Shown in pieces: positions 8,827 to 18,060 of a stretch of DNA of 64,000 nt (position 1 is the first letter of the stretch; the number at the start of each line of letters is the position of its first letter). The DNA is from Cellvibrio sp. 79 (GTDB lineage: Bacteria > Pseudomonadota > Gammaproteobacteria > Pseudomonadales > Cellvibrionaceae). The position numbers and the translations under genes are program-made. The notes beneath the pieces were generated by a model. That model was given only the letters and a program-made list of their open reading frames with translations. It was not told the DNA's origin and did not search any database. The DNA is taken from contig MVDH01000001.1 in the NCBI GenBank assembly GCA_003056245.1, positions 2,227,757 through 2,291,756 on the forward strand. The letters are read 5' to 3'.

Positions 8827-9747
8827 TTAGTGTTGGTGATTTACTGAGCTGGATGTCGCTGCGCTAGTGGCTTCTATTTGATCTGAAACGGTTTGCGAGC
8901 GCGCCATATGTTCATGGTGCATGTGGGCGTGATCCATCTGCGAATTATCCATTTGCAAATGATCCATGCTGTTGTGATTCGTATCACTATTGTCCATTTT
9001 TTCGTGGCTCATATGTTCATTCGCCGCATCCGAATGATTATGCACTTCCGCATTGGATGAACCATGATGGCTATGGTCATGACCGGTGTGACCGCCTCCC
9101 CAGATTGTCCAACAGCCGAATAAAATAATCGCCGCCGCTAATGGCCAACGAACCTGTGGCTTGCGTAACCATTTGCCCAATTGTTGTGCAATTAAACCGG
9201 TCGCCAACACTGATGGCAGTGTTCCCAAACCAAACGACAACATCACCATTCCGGCATTAGCCGCCTGCCCTTGTGCCATGGCATAAGCCAATGCGGAATA
9301 AACCAGACCACAAGGCAGCCAACCCCAGATCAATCCCAATAACGTTGCTTTAGCAACTGAATCCACAGGCATCAGTTGCTTGCCGAGCGGTTGGATATAG
9401 GCCCACAGATAGCGACCGGCCGTTTCAAGGTGCGTCAGCCCGCGCCACCAATCAGCCAAATAGAGACCCATCGCGATCAGTAGCAATCCGGCAATCCAAC
9501 GCAGCCAGGATGCCGCGCCCAATTGTGCAAGCTCATTGGCCATAGCACCGGCCAATACACCGATCAAGCTGTAACTGGCGATACGACCGACGTTATAAAA
9601 AAGAAGAATCCACCAACGGCGCGCTTTGGCTTCCGCCGGAATAGCCATACTCAGTGCACCCATAATGCCGCCGCACATGCCAACACAATGAGCACTGCTA
9701 AAAAGGCCGAGCAGAAACGCCGCAACCAGAGGGGACCAATCAAACAT
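8827..9747 (-). CDS. TauE/SafE-like membrane protein with His/Met-rich tail, cbb3 assembly context
   Basis: A 306-residue inner membrane protein with about six hydrophobic helices (about 5-215), of the UreH/TauE-like family often annotated as sulfite exporter or cytochrome biogenesis protein. The N-terminal 'LFSSAHCVGMCGGIMGAL' with paired Cys is typical of the homologues that follow ccoS in pseudomonads. Residues from about 218 on form an unusual tail packed with His and Met (for example 'HTGHDHSHHG', 'QMDHAHMHHEHM'), likely a soluble metal-binding extension. It begins two bases after ccoS ends. A part in copper handling for cbb3 oxidase is inferred from neighbours and tail composition. Confidence 0.8.
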   Translation of the reverse strand: MFDWSPLVAAFLLGLFSSAHCVGMCGGIMGALSMAIPAEAKARRWWILLFYNVGRIASYSLIGVLAGAMANELAQLGAASWLRWIAGLLLIAMGLYLADWWRGLTHLETAGRYLWAYIQPLGKQLMPVDSVAKATLLGLIWGWLPCGLVYSALAYAMAQGQAANAGMVMLSFGLGTLPSVLATGLIAQQLGKWLRKPQVRWPLAAAIILFGCWTIWGGGHTGHDHSHHGSSNAEVHNHSDAANEHMSHEKMDNSDTNHNSMDHLQMDNSQMDHAHMHHEHMARSQTVSDQIEATSAATSSSVNHQH

Positions 9748-9749
9748 AC

Positions 9750-9968
9750 TTAAGGGTTCTTAGTGTCAGATTCCTGAATGGAATCTTCGGAAGAGGACGT
9801 TGTTGCCTGTTTGGATGCCTGTCCGGATTTTTGGGCATCAAACAGAATGCGATGGGCTTCGGTATCGAGATTATCGTACTGGCCATTGTTGATCGCCCAG
9901 AACAACACTTTGATCGCCAGACCAATAAAAATCAGCGCACAGGGAACGAGAAAATAGAGGCTTTCCAC
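9750..9968 (-). CDS. ccoS: cbb3-type oxidase assembly protein CcoS
   Basis: A 72-residue protein with one membrane segment (about 4-26) and the CcoS start 'MESLYFLVPCALIFIGLAI', followed by 'FFWA/FWAINNGQYDNLDTEAHRIL', the conserved part of the family, and a hydrophilic Ser/Gln tail. CcoS is needed for haem or copper insertion into the CcoN subunit of cbb3 oxidase. It lies four bases after ccoI. Confidence 0.93.
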   Translation of the reverse strand: MESLYFLVPCALIFIGLAIKVLFWAINNGQYDNLDTEAHRILFDAQKSGQASKQATTSSSEDSIQESDTKNP

Positions 9969-9972
9969 AGAA

Positions 9973-12417
9973 TTAATCTACCAGGCGTAACGCATTGAAA
10001 ATCACGATCAGGGAACTGGCCGTCATACCTATCGCTGCCAGCCATGGCGGAATCATACCAGCCGCTGCCAATGGCAGGGCGAGCAAATTGTACAGCAATG
10101 AAAAACGTAAATTTTGCTGGATAACCGCCTTGGTGCGCCGCGCGATAATTAACGCTTCAGCAATCACCGCCAATTGGTTATTCAACAACACCGCATCAGC
10201 GCGTGTTTGCGCCAGATCTGACGCAGATGCCATAGCGACTGAAACATCCGCCCCAGCCAATACCGGCACATCATTAATGCCATCGCCAATCATCAGCACT
10301 TTATCACCTGCCAGTTGGCGTGCACTTAAGTGTGACAATTTGTCGCCCGGATTTGCACCAGCAATAAAAGTATCAATCCCTAACTGTTGTGCCAAATAGC
10401 TGACAGCGGCCGGCTGGTCTCCACTCAACAGTTCTATGGCAATTCCCTGCTTTTTCAAGGTTTGAATCAATACTGGCGCATCAGGCCGGATCTCATCCGC
10501 CAGACCAATCCAGGCAAGCAGGTGATTTTCATCGGCCAGCAACAACCAGGTGTGATGGCTTGCTTGCGACAAAGAAGCTTGCGGCAATTCGAGTGTTTGG
10601 TCTGTGCCGAACCATTCCGCCAGAAATGAAATTGTGCCCAAACGGTAAGCTGTATTGTCGATGCGCCCTTCAACGCCAGCGGCGGTGATTTGCCGGATAT
10701 CCGACGCAACGACCCGATCACGCCACGGGTTAAATGCCGCCGCGAGCGGGTGATTGGAACCGGCTTCCAACGCGGCGGCAAGGGCGAGCAATTCATCGCG
10801 CGATAATATTGTCGACGAAACTGGAATAACATTTTCAACTACAAACTGGCCGCGTGTAAGTGTGCCGGTTTTATCGAAGATAACGCGAGTAATATCATTT
10901 AATCCTTCGATCACATGGCCGCGTGCAACCAGAAAACCGCGCTTGCGCAAATTCGCTGTTGCTGCCGATAAGGCAGCTGGCATCGCAAGTGCTAACGCGC
11001 AAGGACAAGTAACGACCAAGACCGACAGCGTGATCCAGAAAGCATCCTCGGGCCGATACCACATCCAGAACGCAAACACTGCGCTACACACTATTAATAA
11101 ACGTGCGATAAAAAACCGCGCAGTGCGATCAGCAGCTAATACTTGTTGTGGTTTTTCTTCTGCGGCCCGTGTTGCCATGCGCTCAATTGCGGATAACTGC
11201 GTTTGCCCGGCAACCGCAATTACTTCAACTTTTAATGGGCTATGTTGATTCATCGTGCCAGCAATAACTCTATCGCCCGCCGCTTTTGTCACTGGATGAG
11301 ACTCGCCGGTCAGTAACGCTTCCACCACTGCACTTTGCCCGGCGATAACGCGGCCATCGCACGGAAACGTTTCACCCGGTTTTACTAAAATAAGATCGCC
11401 GGGTTTCAATACAGTTAATGGCAAATTTTGTTCGATTTCGCAGCCATTTTCTTCACGTAAACAACACGCCGTTAATGGCATTAATTGCGCGAGATTACCA
11501 AATGCCAGGCGATTGCGATGACGCGCGCGCAATTCCACATAGCGCCCCAGTAATAGAAAAAAAGTGAACATCGAAACGGATTCAAAATACACCTCACCGG
11601 TGCTGGTGATAGTGGCCCAAACGCTCGCGAGATACGCCAGACCTATCGCCAACGCAACGGGAACATCCATTACCAAATGCCGCATTTTTACGCTACGCCA
11701 CGCGGATTGAAAAAACGGCCATGCCGAAAAAAATACTACCGGCGTTGCCACCAGCATTGACAGCCAACGCAAAAAATCCAGCCAGAAATCCGTGGCGCCG
11801 GTGTACATTCCCACCGCAACCATCATCGCTTGCATCATGCCAAAACCGGCAACGCCAATACGAAACAGAGCAATGCGATTTTCTTTTTTAATTAATTGTT
11901 GTTGCTGGTCATCCGTAGCCGGGCGCGGTGTATAACCAATTGCGGCGAGCGCACGAAAAATTTCACTGAGTGATTCGCGAGCATCCCAAACGATTGCACA
12001 ACGATGCGTGCTGACATTCACCGTGACCGATTGAATTGCGGGATTTTTTTTGAGATGAGTTTCGATCAACCAGCTGCATGCAGCGCAGGTAATGCCTTCG
12101 AGTAATAAATTGGCTTGTTTGAAAGAATCGTCGAAAGGAACAACAAACTCGGATTGCACTTCCGGTAAATCATAAATAGCAAATCGCTGATCGCCTTGCG
12201 GATTGGTATCAGGACGATCATTCGCTACTGTACGGAACTGATAAAAATTTTCCAGGCCACCATCGACAATTGCCATCGCAACCGCCTGGCAACCCGGGCA
12301 ACACATTAATTGCTCCTGCCCCTGAATTCGCACTGGATAATAGCTGGCTTCAGGAACAGGTAAACCGCAGTGGTAACACGCTTGCGATTTAATCGGTGTT
12401 GCGCCGGTTTCACTCAT
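9973..12417 (-). CDS. ccoI: Copper-transporting P1B-type ATPase CcoI
   Basis: An 814-residue P-type ATPase supplying copper for cbb3 oxidase assembly. Order of domains: an N-terminal Cys cluster ('CYHCGLPVP', 'CCPGCQAV') typical of FixI/CcoI, a heavy-metal-associated domain with 'GITCAACSW' near residue 107, six to eight membrane helices, the metal-site 'CPCALA' in 'VTCPCALALAMP', the phosphorylation motif DKTGTLT, and the hinge 'MIGDGINDVPVL'. All catalytic elements are intact. It is the fourth last gene of the minus-strand run ccoG-ccoH-ccoI-ccoS-tauE-like, starting five bases after ccoH. Substrate Cu(I) is by family. Confidence 0.95.
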   Translation of the reverse strand: MSETGATPIKSQACYHCGLPVPEASYYPVRIQGQEQLMCCPGCQAVAMAIVDGGLENFYQFRTVANDRPDTNPQGDQRFAIYDLPEVQSEFVVPFDDSFKQANLLLEGITCAACSWLIETHLKKNPAIQSVTVNVSTHRCAIVWDARESLSEIFRALAAIGYTPRPATDDQQQQLIKKENRIALFRIGVAGFGMMQAMMVAVGMYTGATDFWLDFLRWLSMLVATPVVFFSAWPFFQSAWRSVKMRHLVMDVPVALAIGLAYLASVWATITSTGEVYFESVSMFTFFLLLGRYVELRARHRNRLAFGNLAQLMPLTACCLREENGCEIEQNLPLTVLKPGDLILVKPGETFPCDGRVIAGQSAVVEALLTGESHPVTKAAGDRVIAGTMNQHSPLKVEVIAVAGQTQLSAIERMATRAAEEKPQQVLAADRTARFFIARLLIVCSAVFAFWMWYRPEDAFWITLSVLVVTCPCALALAMPAALSAATANLRKRGFLVARGHVIEGLNDITRVIFDKTGTLTRGQFVVENVIPVSSTILSRDELLALAAALEAGSNHPLAAAFNPWRDRVVASDIRQITAAGVEGRIDNTAYRLGTISFLAEWFGTDQTLELPQASLSQASHHTWLLLADENHLLAWIGLADEIRPDAPVLIQTLKKQGIAIELLSGDQPAAVSYLAQQLGIDTFIAGANPGDKLSHLSARQLAGDKVLMIGDGINDVPVLAGADVSVAMASASDLAQTRADAVLLNNQLAVIAEALIIARRTKAVIQQNLRFSLLYNLLALPLAAAGMIPPWLAAIGMTASSLIVIFNALRLVD

Positions 12418-12421
12418 CGAG

Positions 12422-12970
12422 TTAGTTTTTTACTCGCGGCGCAAGTTGGGTTGCATCCCCGAGCTGGAAATTAATCTCGCCGCTTATGGTCCAGGGCGCT
12501 TCATTGCGCTGGGCAATATCATTAATGGGATACAGTGTTAAATACCAGGAATACTCCGGCTTCTCCAACAGCTCACCGCGATAATATCCGGGTGAAATAT
12601 ATTTCAGCGTAATTAATTGATCCTTTGCCGCTTTAACCGGGTGCCCCATCATTAATAACAATTCTTGCGGCATCAATTTTTCATCGGCGGGTACATTGGC
12701 AATTTTCAAAATAATATCGCCCGTAGTGAGATCAAAACGTAAATCCCCGCTTAAACCCAGTTCGCTCGCACGCTGGTCTTGCCCTAGTGCCTGATTGATC
12801 ATCCGACCTTCTTTGTAGTAATTGTCAATGATCACATCATCTGCACCTTTAAGTGCAATGGTCACGGTAATCGAACACATAATGATGATGTAGATCAGCG
12901 GAGCAAATACAAACCAGAACCAAAATTCGCGGTACCAGGGTTTTGCAATTTCATCATTGGTATCAGCCAT
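12422..12970 (-). CDS. ccoH: cbb3 oxidase assembly protein CcoH (FixH)
   Basis: A 182-residue FixH/CcoH protein, with the family start 'KPWYREFWFWFVFAPLIYIII' giving one N-terminal membrane anchor (about 18-40), and a periplasmic immunoglobulin-like remainder with 'VIIDNYYKEGRMINQ', the conserved segment after the helix. CcoH is an assembly factor that stays with the oxidase. The ATG at 12970 is preferred over an upstream TTG at 12991 because AGAGGC precedes it. It lies 35 bases after ccoG and just before ccoI. Confidence 0.92.
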   Translation of the reverse strand: MADTNDEIAKPWYREFWFWFVFAPLIYIIIMCSITVTIALKGADDVIIDNYYKEGRMINQALGQDQRASELGLSGDLRFDLTTGDIILKIANVPADEKLMPQELLLMMGHPVKAAKDQLITLKYISPGYYRGELLEKPEYSWYLTLYPINDIAQRNEAPWTISGEINFQLGDATQLAPRVKN

Positions 12971-13005
12971 AGCGGTGCCTCTCGTTTGCACAACAATTTC
13001 CCCAA

Positions 13006-14415
13006 TTATGGACCAATGAAGGTCGTGGTATTAGTTGTCGTAATTTCCGGATTTTCGCGCGCGCGAATACGGAAATGAATTTCGGTTTTTGTGGTTGTCA
13101 GCTCAGTTGCTTTTACTGAAACACGCACGGGCACTGTCAGCACTTCACCTTCAACAGCAGGAATAATTTTGTAACCCTGGATGATAAATGGATAATCGCC
13201 GTCGACTTCCAGATCATAGGTATGAGTGCCGCGATCCATATTACTAATTTTCAAGGTGTACACATTCTGAATCGTATCTTCCACTTCGCGATACATACGC
13301 ACACCGCGATCACGCTGTGCTTCCAGGCCAACCGGAACACGCGTCGCAATTGAATAAACGAACAGCGAAATCATAATCGCGAGCATCAGCCCGTAACCAA
13401 TTAAACGCGGACGAAATACCTGGGTATGGCCAGTGCTGATTGCATCCTCAGTGGTGAAGCTGATCAGACCGCGCGGATAACCCATTTTATCCATGACGGT
13501 GTTGCAAGCATCGACACACAAACCACAATCGATACATTCCGCTTGTAAACCTTCGCGAATATCAATGTCTACCGGGCAGACCTGCACACACCAGGAGCAA
13601 TCAATACAATCGCCCATGCCTTTAGCTTTGTAATCTTCGCCGGCTTTGCGCGGGCCACGTTTTTCACCACGCAAACTATTATAAGAAACCGTCAGTGTAT
13701 CCTTGTCATACATCACCGCTTGAAAACGGGCATAAGGGCAAATGTACTTACAAAATTGTTCACGCATAAAACCGGCATTCATGTAAGTAGCACCGAGGAA
13801 CAGCAAAACCCAGAACAGCGGCACAAGATCGAGACTAAAAGTAAATAACCCGGTGACCAGTTCGCGTGCCGGCATGAAGTAACCAACAAACGTTAATGAG
13901 GTCACCAGGCTGATAGCAATCCATATAAATTGCTTGGCTGATTTGCGCCAGATTTTTTCGAAATTCCAGGGCTGGGCATCCAACTTGATCCGCTTGTTAC
14001 GATCACCTTCACACAGATGCTCCGCCCAGATAAACATTTGCGTCCACACCGTTTGCGGGCAAGTAAATCCACACCATACGCGCCCGACCAGAACGGTAAC
14101 GGTAAACAACAAAAAGGCGGCAATAACCAACAACCAAGCGAGATACATTGCATCTTGCGGCCAAAAAGTTAGCCAAAGGATATGAAACTTGCGTGCAGGC
14201 AAATCAAAAAGAACGGCCGGGCGATCATCAATAACCAACCACGGCAAGAGCAGAAAGCCGAGCATCAGCGGCAAACCGGTGTAGCGACGCAAACGCTGGT
14301 AAAAACCGGTGATACGACGCGTATAGATCTTGTCATCCGCCTCGTAGAGATTTACGTAACGAATACCAGTATCGGGCGATGCCGGTTTTTGCTCTGATGA
14401 AGGTTTCTCAGCCAC
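13006..14415 (-). CDS. ccoG: Ferredoxin-like membrane protein CcoG (RdxA/FixG)
   Basis: A 469-residue polyferredoxin-type membrane protein. Several hydrophobic helices surround 'GFTCPQTVWTQ' and 'CKYICPYARFQ', then two 4Fe-4S clusters are bound by 'CIDCSWCVQVCPVDID' and 'CIDCGLCVDACN' (about residues 265-305), and an Ig-like FixG C-terminal domain follows (about 350-469). CcoG has been described as a cupric reductase in cbb3 biogenesis. Translation starts at a GTG with AGGT upstream. It opens the assembly operon, after the ccoP terminator. Confidence 0.95.
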   Translation of the reverse strand: MAEKPSSEQKPASPDTGIRYVNLYEADDKIYTRRITGFYQRLRRYTGLPLMLGFLLLPWLVIDDRPAVLFDLPARKFHILWLTFWPQDAMYLAWLLVIAAFLLFTVTVLVGRVWCGFTCPQTVWTQMFIWAEHLCEGDRNKRIKLDAQPWNFEKIWRKSAKQFIWIAISLVTSLTFVGYFMPARELVTGLFTFSLDLVPLFWVLLFLGATYMNAGFMREQFCKYICPYARFQAVMYDKDTLTVSYNSLRGEKRGPRKAGEDYKAKGMGDCIDCSWCVQVCPVDIDIREGLQAECIDCGLCVDACNTVMDKMGYPRGLISFTTEDAISTGHTQVFRPRLIGYGLMLAIMISLFVYSIATRVPVGLEAQRDRGVRMYREVEDTIQNVYTLKISNMDRGTHTYDLEVDGDYPFIIQGYKIIPAVEGEVLTVPVRVSVKATELTTTKTEIHFRIRARENPEITTTNTTTFIGP

Positions 14416-14478
14416 AGCTTTACCTCGTTGCTCCCGCCTTTTTGACCACTATTAAGTAGAAAAGGCTAATTGGACGCG

Positions 14479-14507
14479 AAAAAAAAGGCAGGCTTTTAGC
14501 CTGCCTT
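14479..14507 (-). terminator. Terminator of ccoNOQP
   Basis: A perfect nine-bp stem, AAGGCAGGC (14485-14493) and GCCTGCCTT (14499-14507), with a five-base loop, followed by eight T on the minus strand. It separates the structural operon from ccoG. Confidence 0.92.
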
Positions 14508-14521
14508 CCTTGCATCAGGAA

Positions 14522-15436
14522 TCAGTTAGATTCCAATGACAGGCTGTACACGTAAGCAGCCAGCAGATGGATGCGATCTTCTTTCAACAACTCCTGTTGG
14601 GCTGGCATCACCCCACTGCGGCCATCGCGAATGGTTTGACGGATAGTGGCAGCCTTGCCACCGTACAACCAGATTTTATCGGTCAGGTTTGGAGCACCAA
14701 CCAGCGGATTCCCCTTGCCATCCGCGCCGTGGCAAACCACACAATTGGCCGTAAAGAGCTTCGCACCTTTCTCAGCTTTTTCAGCGTCATGTTTGTTACC
14801 GGATATCTGCAAAACATATTCTGCAACATCCACTACGCCTTCTTCACCGATGATGTTACCCCAGGATGGCATGGCTGCCTTACGACCATGAGTGATGGTT
14901 TCCAGGATTTTTTCCGGAGTACCGCCATAAAGCCAGTCTTTGTCGGTCAGGTTCGGGAAGCCAGGGTTACCACCGCCGTCTGCACCATGGCAAACCGCGC
15001 AGTTGTTGGCAAACAAACGGAAACCCATTTTCAATGCATCAGGGTTTTTCGCCACTTCTTCAATAGATTGCTTTGAATAAACACCGTAAGTTTCTGCATA
15101 TACTTTTTCAGCTTCCGCCTGGTGTCCACGTAACTCACCGACAGAGGTCCATGCCGGAGCATCTTTAAACTTCAAACCTTCATAAGAACCATACCCGGGA
15201 TAAATAATCAGGTAGCCAATAGAAAATACGAAGGTCAATAAAAACATGTAGAACCACCAACGCGGCAGAGGATTATCATATTCCTCGATACCATCGTATA
15301 CGTGACCAGTGGTTTTGGCTTCCGTGCTCTCTTCGCCCTGAACCGCCTTTTTACGGTTGGCCATGAGAATCCAGAACAACAGCACCAGATTGGTGGTTGT
15401 CAGGATAATGATCCAAAAACTCCAAAAAGTACTCAT
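14522..15436 (-). CDS. ccoP: cbb3 oxidase di-haem subunit CcoP
   Basis: A 304-residue cytochrome c subunit. Two membrane helices (about 5-27 and 58-80) precede two class I cytochrome c domains with haem-binding CAVCH (near residue 146) and CVVCH (near 235), each followed by a Gly-rich 'GADGGG' or 'GADGKG' turn. Met ligands lie in the 'AAMPSWG' and 'GVMPAQQ' segments. CcoP passes electrons from periplasmic c-type cytochromes to CcoO. It is the last gene of ccoNOQP. Confidence 0.96.
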   Translation of the reverse strand: MSTFWSFWIIILTTTNLVLLFWILMANRKKAVQGEESTEAKTTGHVYDGIEEYDNPLPRWWFYMFLLTFVFSIGYLIIYPGYGSYEGLKFKDAPAWTSVGELRGHQAEAEKVYAETYGVYSKQSIEEVAKNPDALKMGFRLFANNCAVCHGADGGGNPGFPNLTDKDWLYGGTPEKILETITHGRKAAMPSWGNIIGEEGVVDVAEYVLQISGNKHDAEKAEKGAKLFTANCVVCHGADGKGNPLVGAPNLTDKIWLYGGKAATIRQTIRDGRSGVMPAQQELLKEDRIHLLAAYVYSLSLESN

Positions 15437-15459
15437 ATTAAATCCGCCCTAATCGATGA

Positions 15460-15654
15460 TTACTTGCGATCATCTGTCTGGTTGTTATCTGCCTGGGTTG
15501 CGGTCGGCTTGTGCTGTTCATCATCGGCAAAGGGTAACTTCGCATCTTCCTCAAAGCGCTTTTTTAATTTAGGCGAGAACGCCCAGAAGCACACACCGAA
15601 GAAGGCGATGGTTACCAGTACCGTTGAAATTGCGCCGACTGTACCTGCGTCCAT
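15460..15654 (-). CDS. ccoQ: cbb3 oxidase small subunit CcoQ
   Basis: A 64-residue protein with one membrane helix (about 5-27, 'GAISTVLVTIAFFGVCFWAF') and a polar tail ('KLKKRFEEDAKLPFADDE'), matching CcoQ, which stabilises the oxidase. Its ATG shares one base with the ccoO stop (TAATG), indicating coupling. Confidence 0.92.
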   Translation of the reverse strand: MDAGTVGAISTVLVTIAFFGVCFWAFSPKLKKRFEEDAKLPFADDEQHKPTATQADNNQTDDRK

Positions 15655-16265
15655 TAGCGTTTCTCTTTCAGTAATACGCCAAGGTTTTGCAGGTACGCCA
15701 CCACTGCATCCATTTCTGTCGCGCCCTTCACTGCGCGCGCTGCACCGGCCATATCTTCTTCAGTATATGGAACACCCACTTTGGCCAGCGCACGCATTTT
15801 ATCTGCAGTGTGTTTGCCATCGAGTTTGTTGTCATACAACCATGGATAAGCAGGCATGATGGATTCAGGTACAACAATACGCGGGTTGAACAAGTGCACT
15901 TTGTGCCAGTCATCCGAATAACGACCACCTACGCGGGCCAGGTCCGGACCGGTACGCTTGGAACCCCACAGGAACGGATGCTCGTAAACAGATTCACCGG
16001 CAACAGAGTAATGGCCATAACGCTCAACTTCTGCACGTAACGGACGCACCATTTGGGTATGGCAAACGTGGCAGCCTTCACGGATATATACATCGCGACC
16101 TTCCAGTTGCAATGCGGTAAGAGGCTTCAAGCCTTCTATTGGTGTTGTAGTTTGCTTGAGGAAAAACTGCGGAACAATTTCTACCAAACCACCAAAACTA
16201 ATGGCGATAACCATAAACACAGTCATCAGGCCGATATTCTTTTCTACTATTTCATGACCTTTCAC
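15654..16265 (-). CDS. ccoO: cbb3 oxidase mono-haem subunit CcoO
   Basis: A 203-residue membrane-anchored cytochrome c. One N-terminal helix (about 10-35, following '[10 protein letters not shown]') is followed by the haem c site CHVCH near residue 61 in '[15 protein letters not shown]'. '[10 protein letters not shown]' probably supplies the axial Met. Translation starts at a GTG with AAGGGGAA upstream. It lies ten bases after ccoN. Confidence 0.96.
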   Translation of the reverse strand: MKGHEIVEKNIGLMTVFMVIAISFGGLVEIVPQFFLKQTTTPIEGLKPLTALQLEGRDVYIREGCHVCHTQMVRPLRAEVERYGHYSVAGESVYEHPFLWGSKRTGPDLARVGGRYSDDWHKVHLFNPRIVVPESIMPAYPWLYDNKLDGKHTADKMRALAKVGVPYTEEDMAGAARAVKGATEMDAVVAYLQNLGVLLKEKR

Positions 16266-16275
16266 AGCATTCCCC

Positions 16276-17727
16276 TTACACAGCTGGTGCCTGGACAGGC
16301 TGGTTAGTAGCAGCAGCTTCGTTGGCTGCCTTAACGGTGCGATAAGTGTTGTACGCCATTACCAGCATACCGGTCAAGAAGAAAGCACCGCCGATAAAGC
16401 GCATGATGTAACCACCTTTACTGAACACCACAACCTCAATAAAACTGTAAGTCAAAGAACCGTCCGGGTTGAATGCACGCCACATCAGGCCTTGGCCAAT
16501 ACCGTTAATCCACATCGCAACCACATACAGAACGGTACCTACAGTTGCCAACCAGAAGTGGGTATTGATCAACTTCACACTGAACATCTCTTCACGGTTA
16601 AACAGCTTCGGCAGCATGTGATACACAGCACCGATAGAAATCATCGCCACCCAACCCAATGCACCGGAGTGAACGTGACCTACGGTCCAGTCGGTGTTGT
16701 GAGACAAAGCATTTACGTTTTTGATAGCCATCATCGGGCCTTCGAAGGTAGACATACCGTAGAACGACAGGGCTACTACGAGGAAACGCAAAGTTGGGTC
16801 AGTGCGCAATTTGTGCCATGCACCGGACAAGGTCATGATGCCGTTAATCATACCGCCCCAGCTTGGAGCCAACAGAATCAGTGACATCACCATACCCAGA
16901 GATTGGGTCCAATCAGGCAATGCAGAGTAATGCAAATGGTGAGAACCAGCCCAAATGTACAGGGAGATCAACGCCCAGAAGTGAACGATTGACAATTGAT
17001 AGGAGTAAACAGGACGACCTGCTTGCTTGGGTACGAAGTAGTACATCATGCCCAGGAAGCCCGCCGTCAGGAAGAAACCTACTGCGTTGTGACCATACCA
17101 CCATTGCACCATTGCATCGGCAGCACCTGCGTAAGCAGAATAGGATTTGGTCAGGGTAACAGGGACAGCCGCGCTGTTAACAATATGGAGTACAGCAACA
17201 GTTACGATAAAACCACCGTAGAACCAGTTAGCTACATAGATGTGCGAGGTACGACGTTTCACAATTGTGCCGAAAAACACAATTGCGTAGGAAATCCACA
17301 CTATCGCCAACAGGATATCGATTGGCCACTCAAGCTCAGCATACTCTTTGGCGGAGGTCATACCTTGCGGCAAGGTAATAATGGCCAGCAGTATGACCAG
17401 TTGCCATCCCCAGAAAGTAAATGGAACCAACCAACCACCAAATAGCGGCGCCTGGCAGGTACGCTGTACTACGTAATAAGAGGTTGCAAAGAGCGCACTG
17501 CCGCCAAACGCAAATATAACCAGGTTCGTGTGGAGAGGGCGCAGTCGACCGAAGTGTGTAAACGGTTGAAACAGGTCGTTAAGGCCTGGCCATACCAATT
17601 GAGAAGCGATCAGCACACCAACACCCATCCCCAATATGCCCCAAACGATGGTCATAATGGAGAATTTGCGCACTATATCGAAGTCGTATGCTGGTGGATC
17701 TCCAGCAACTGTTGCATGACTACCCAT
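16276..17727 (-). CDS. ccoN: cbb3-type cytochrome oxidase catalytic subunit CcoN
   Basis: A 483-residue haem-copper oxidase subunit I with about twelve membrane helices that reduces O2 at a haem b3-CuB centre with high affinity. Conserved pieces are readable: '[14 protein letters not shown]' (haem b ligand His), '[17 protein letters not shown]' (CuB and Tyr-containing region), 'HYSALPDW' and '[15 protein letters not shown]' (haem ligands). It begins at an ATG with AGGAAAG before it. A perfect FNR/Anr box lies about 165 bases upstream, in line with microaerobic induction. Confidence 0.97.
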   Translation of the reverse strand: MGSHATVAGDPPAYDFDIVRKFSIMTIVWGILGMGVGVLIASQLVWPGLNDLFQPFTHFGRLRPLHTNLVIFAFGGSALFATSYYVVQRTCQAPLFGGWLVPFTFWGWQLVILLAIITLPQGMTSAKEYAELEWPIDILLAIVWISYAIVFFGTIVKRRTSHIYVANWFYGGFIVTVAVLHIVNSAAVPVTLTKSYSAYAGAADAMVQWWYGHNAVGFFLTAGFLGMMYYFVPKQAGRPVYSYQLSIVHFWALISLYIWAGSHHLHYSALPDWTQSLGMVMSLILLAPSWGGMINGIMTLSGAWHKLRTDPTLRFLVVALSFYGMSTFEGPMMAIKNVNALSHNTDWTVGHVHSGALGWVAMISIGAVYHMLPKLFNREEMFSVKLINTHFWLATVGTVLYVVAMWINGIGQGLMWRAFNPDGSLTYSFIEVVVFSKGGYIMRFIGGAFFLTGMLVMAYNTYRTVKAANEAAATNQPVQAPAV

Positions 17728-17887
17728 AGGACTTTCCTATAACTTAAGAGAAATAAAAACTTTTTGTCTCTGACAGCACCAAACTTGTCTCTCAGAACTA
17801 ACGGCAATCATCAAACCTATACCCCTACTTTCGGTGCGGCATTTTGCCTTAAGCGTGGCATTTTGTCTCACCTAACCAGAATAAGGA

Positions 17888-17901
17888 TTGATATTTATCA
17901 A
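17888..17901 (-). promoter_or_regulatory. FNR/Anr box upstream of ccoN
   Basis: TTGATATTTATCAA is a perfect match to the FNR/Anr consensus TTGAT-N4-ATCAA, centred about 167 bases before the ccoN ATG. For a class II site the transcript would start near 17853, leaving a leader of roughly 125 bases. FNR-type control of cbb3 operons is well established. Confidence 0.88.
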
Positions 17902-17919
17902 ATTATTTATGTGCGTTTA

Positions 17920-17968
17920 ACCGGTTTGTAGGATAGTCCATATCTGGATATTTTCTGTACAACCCGGT
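17920..17968. repeat. Long imperfect hairpin next to the FNR box
   Basis: ACCGGTTTGTA (17920-17930) pairs with TACAACCCGGT (17958-17968) with one wobble, and an inner stem TCCA/TGGA (17937-17948) lies within. It is between the argG end and the FNR box. It may end argG transcription, but no T run follows. Confidence 0.4.
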
Positions 17969-17994
17969 ATTTCGGCACTTATTGTTTTTACTTT

Positions 17995-18060
17995 AAGGGC
18001 ACGTCCTTTTTATTTTCAAGGTACGTCCTTTTTTATTTAAGGGTACGTCCTTTATTAGCA
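17995..18060 (-). repeat. 22-bp triplication of the argG 3' end
   Basis: Three adjacent 22-base units (17995-18016, 18017-18038, 18039-18060), each containing ACGTCCTTT on the plus strand, with exact 22-base spacing of the ACGTCC core (18001, 18023, 18045). The unit inside the gene encodes the terminal Lys-Gly-Arg-Thr-Leu-Lys of ArgG. The other two lie past the stop and have diverged slightly. Confidence 0.85.
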
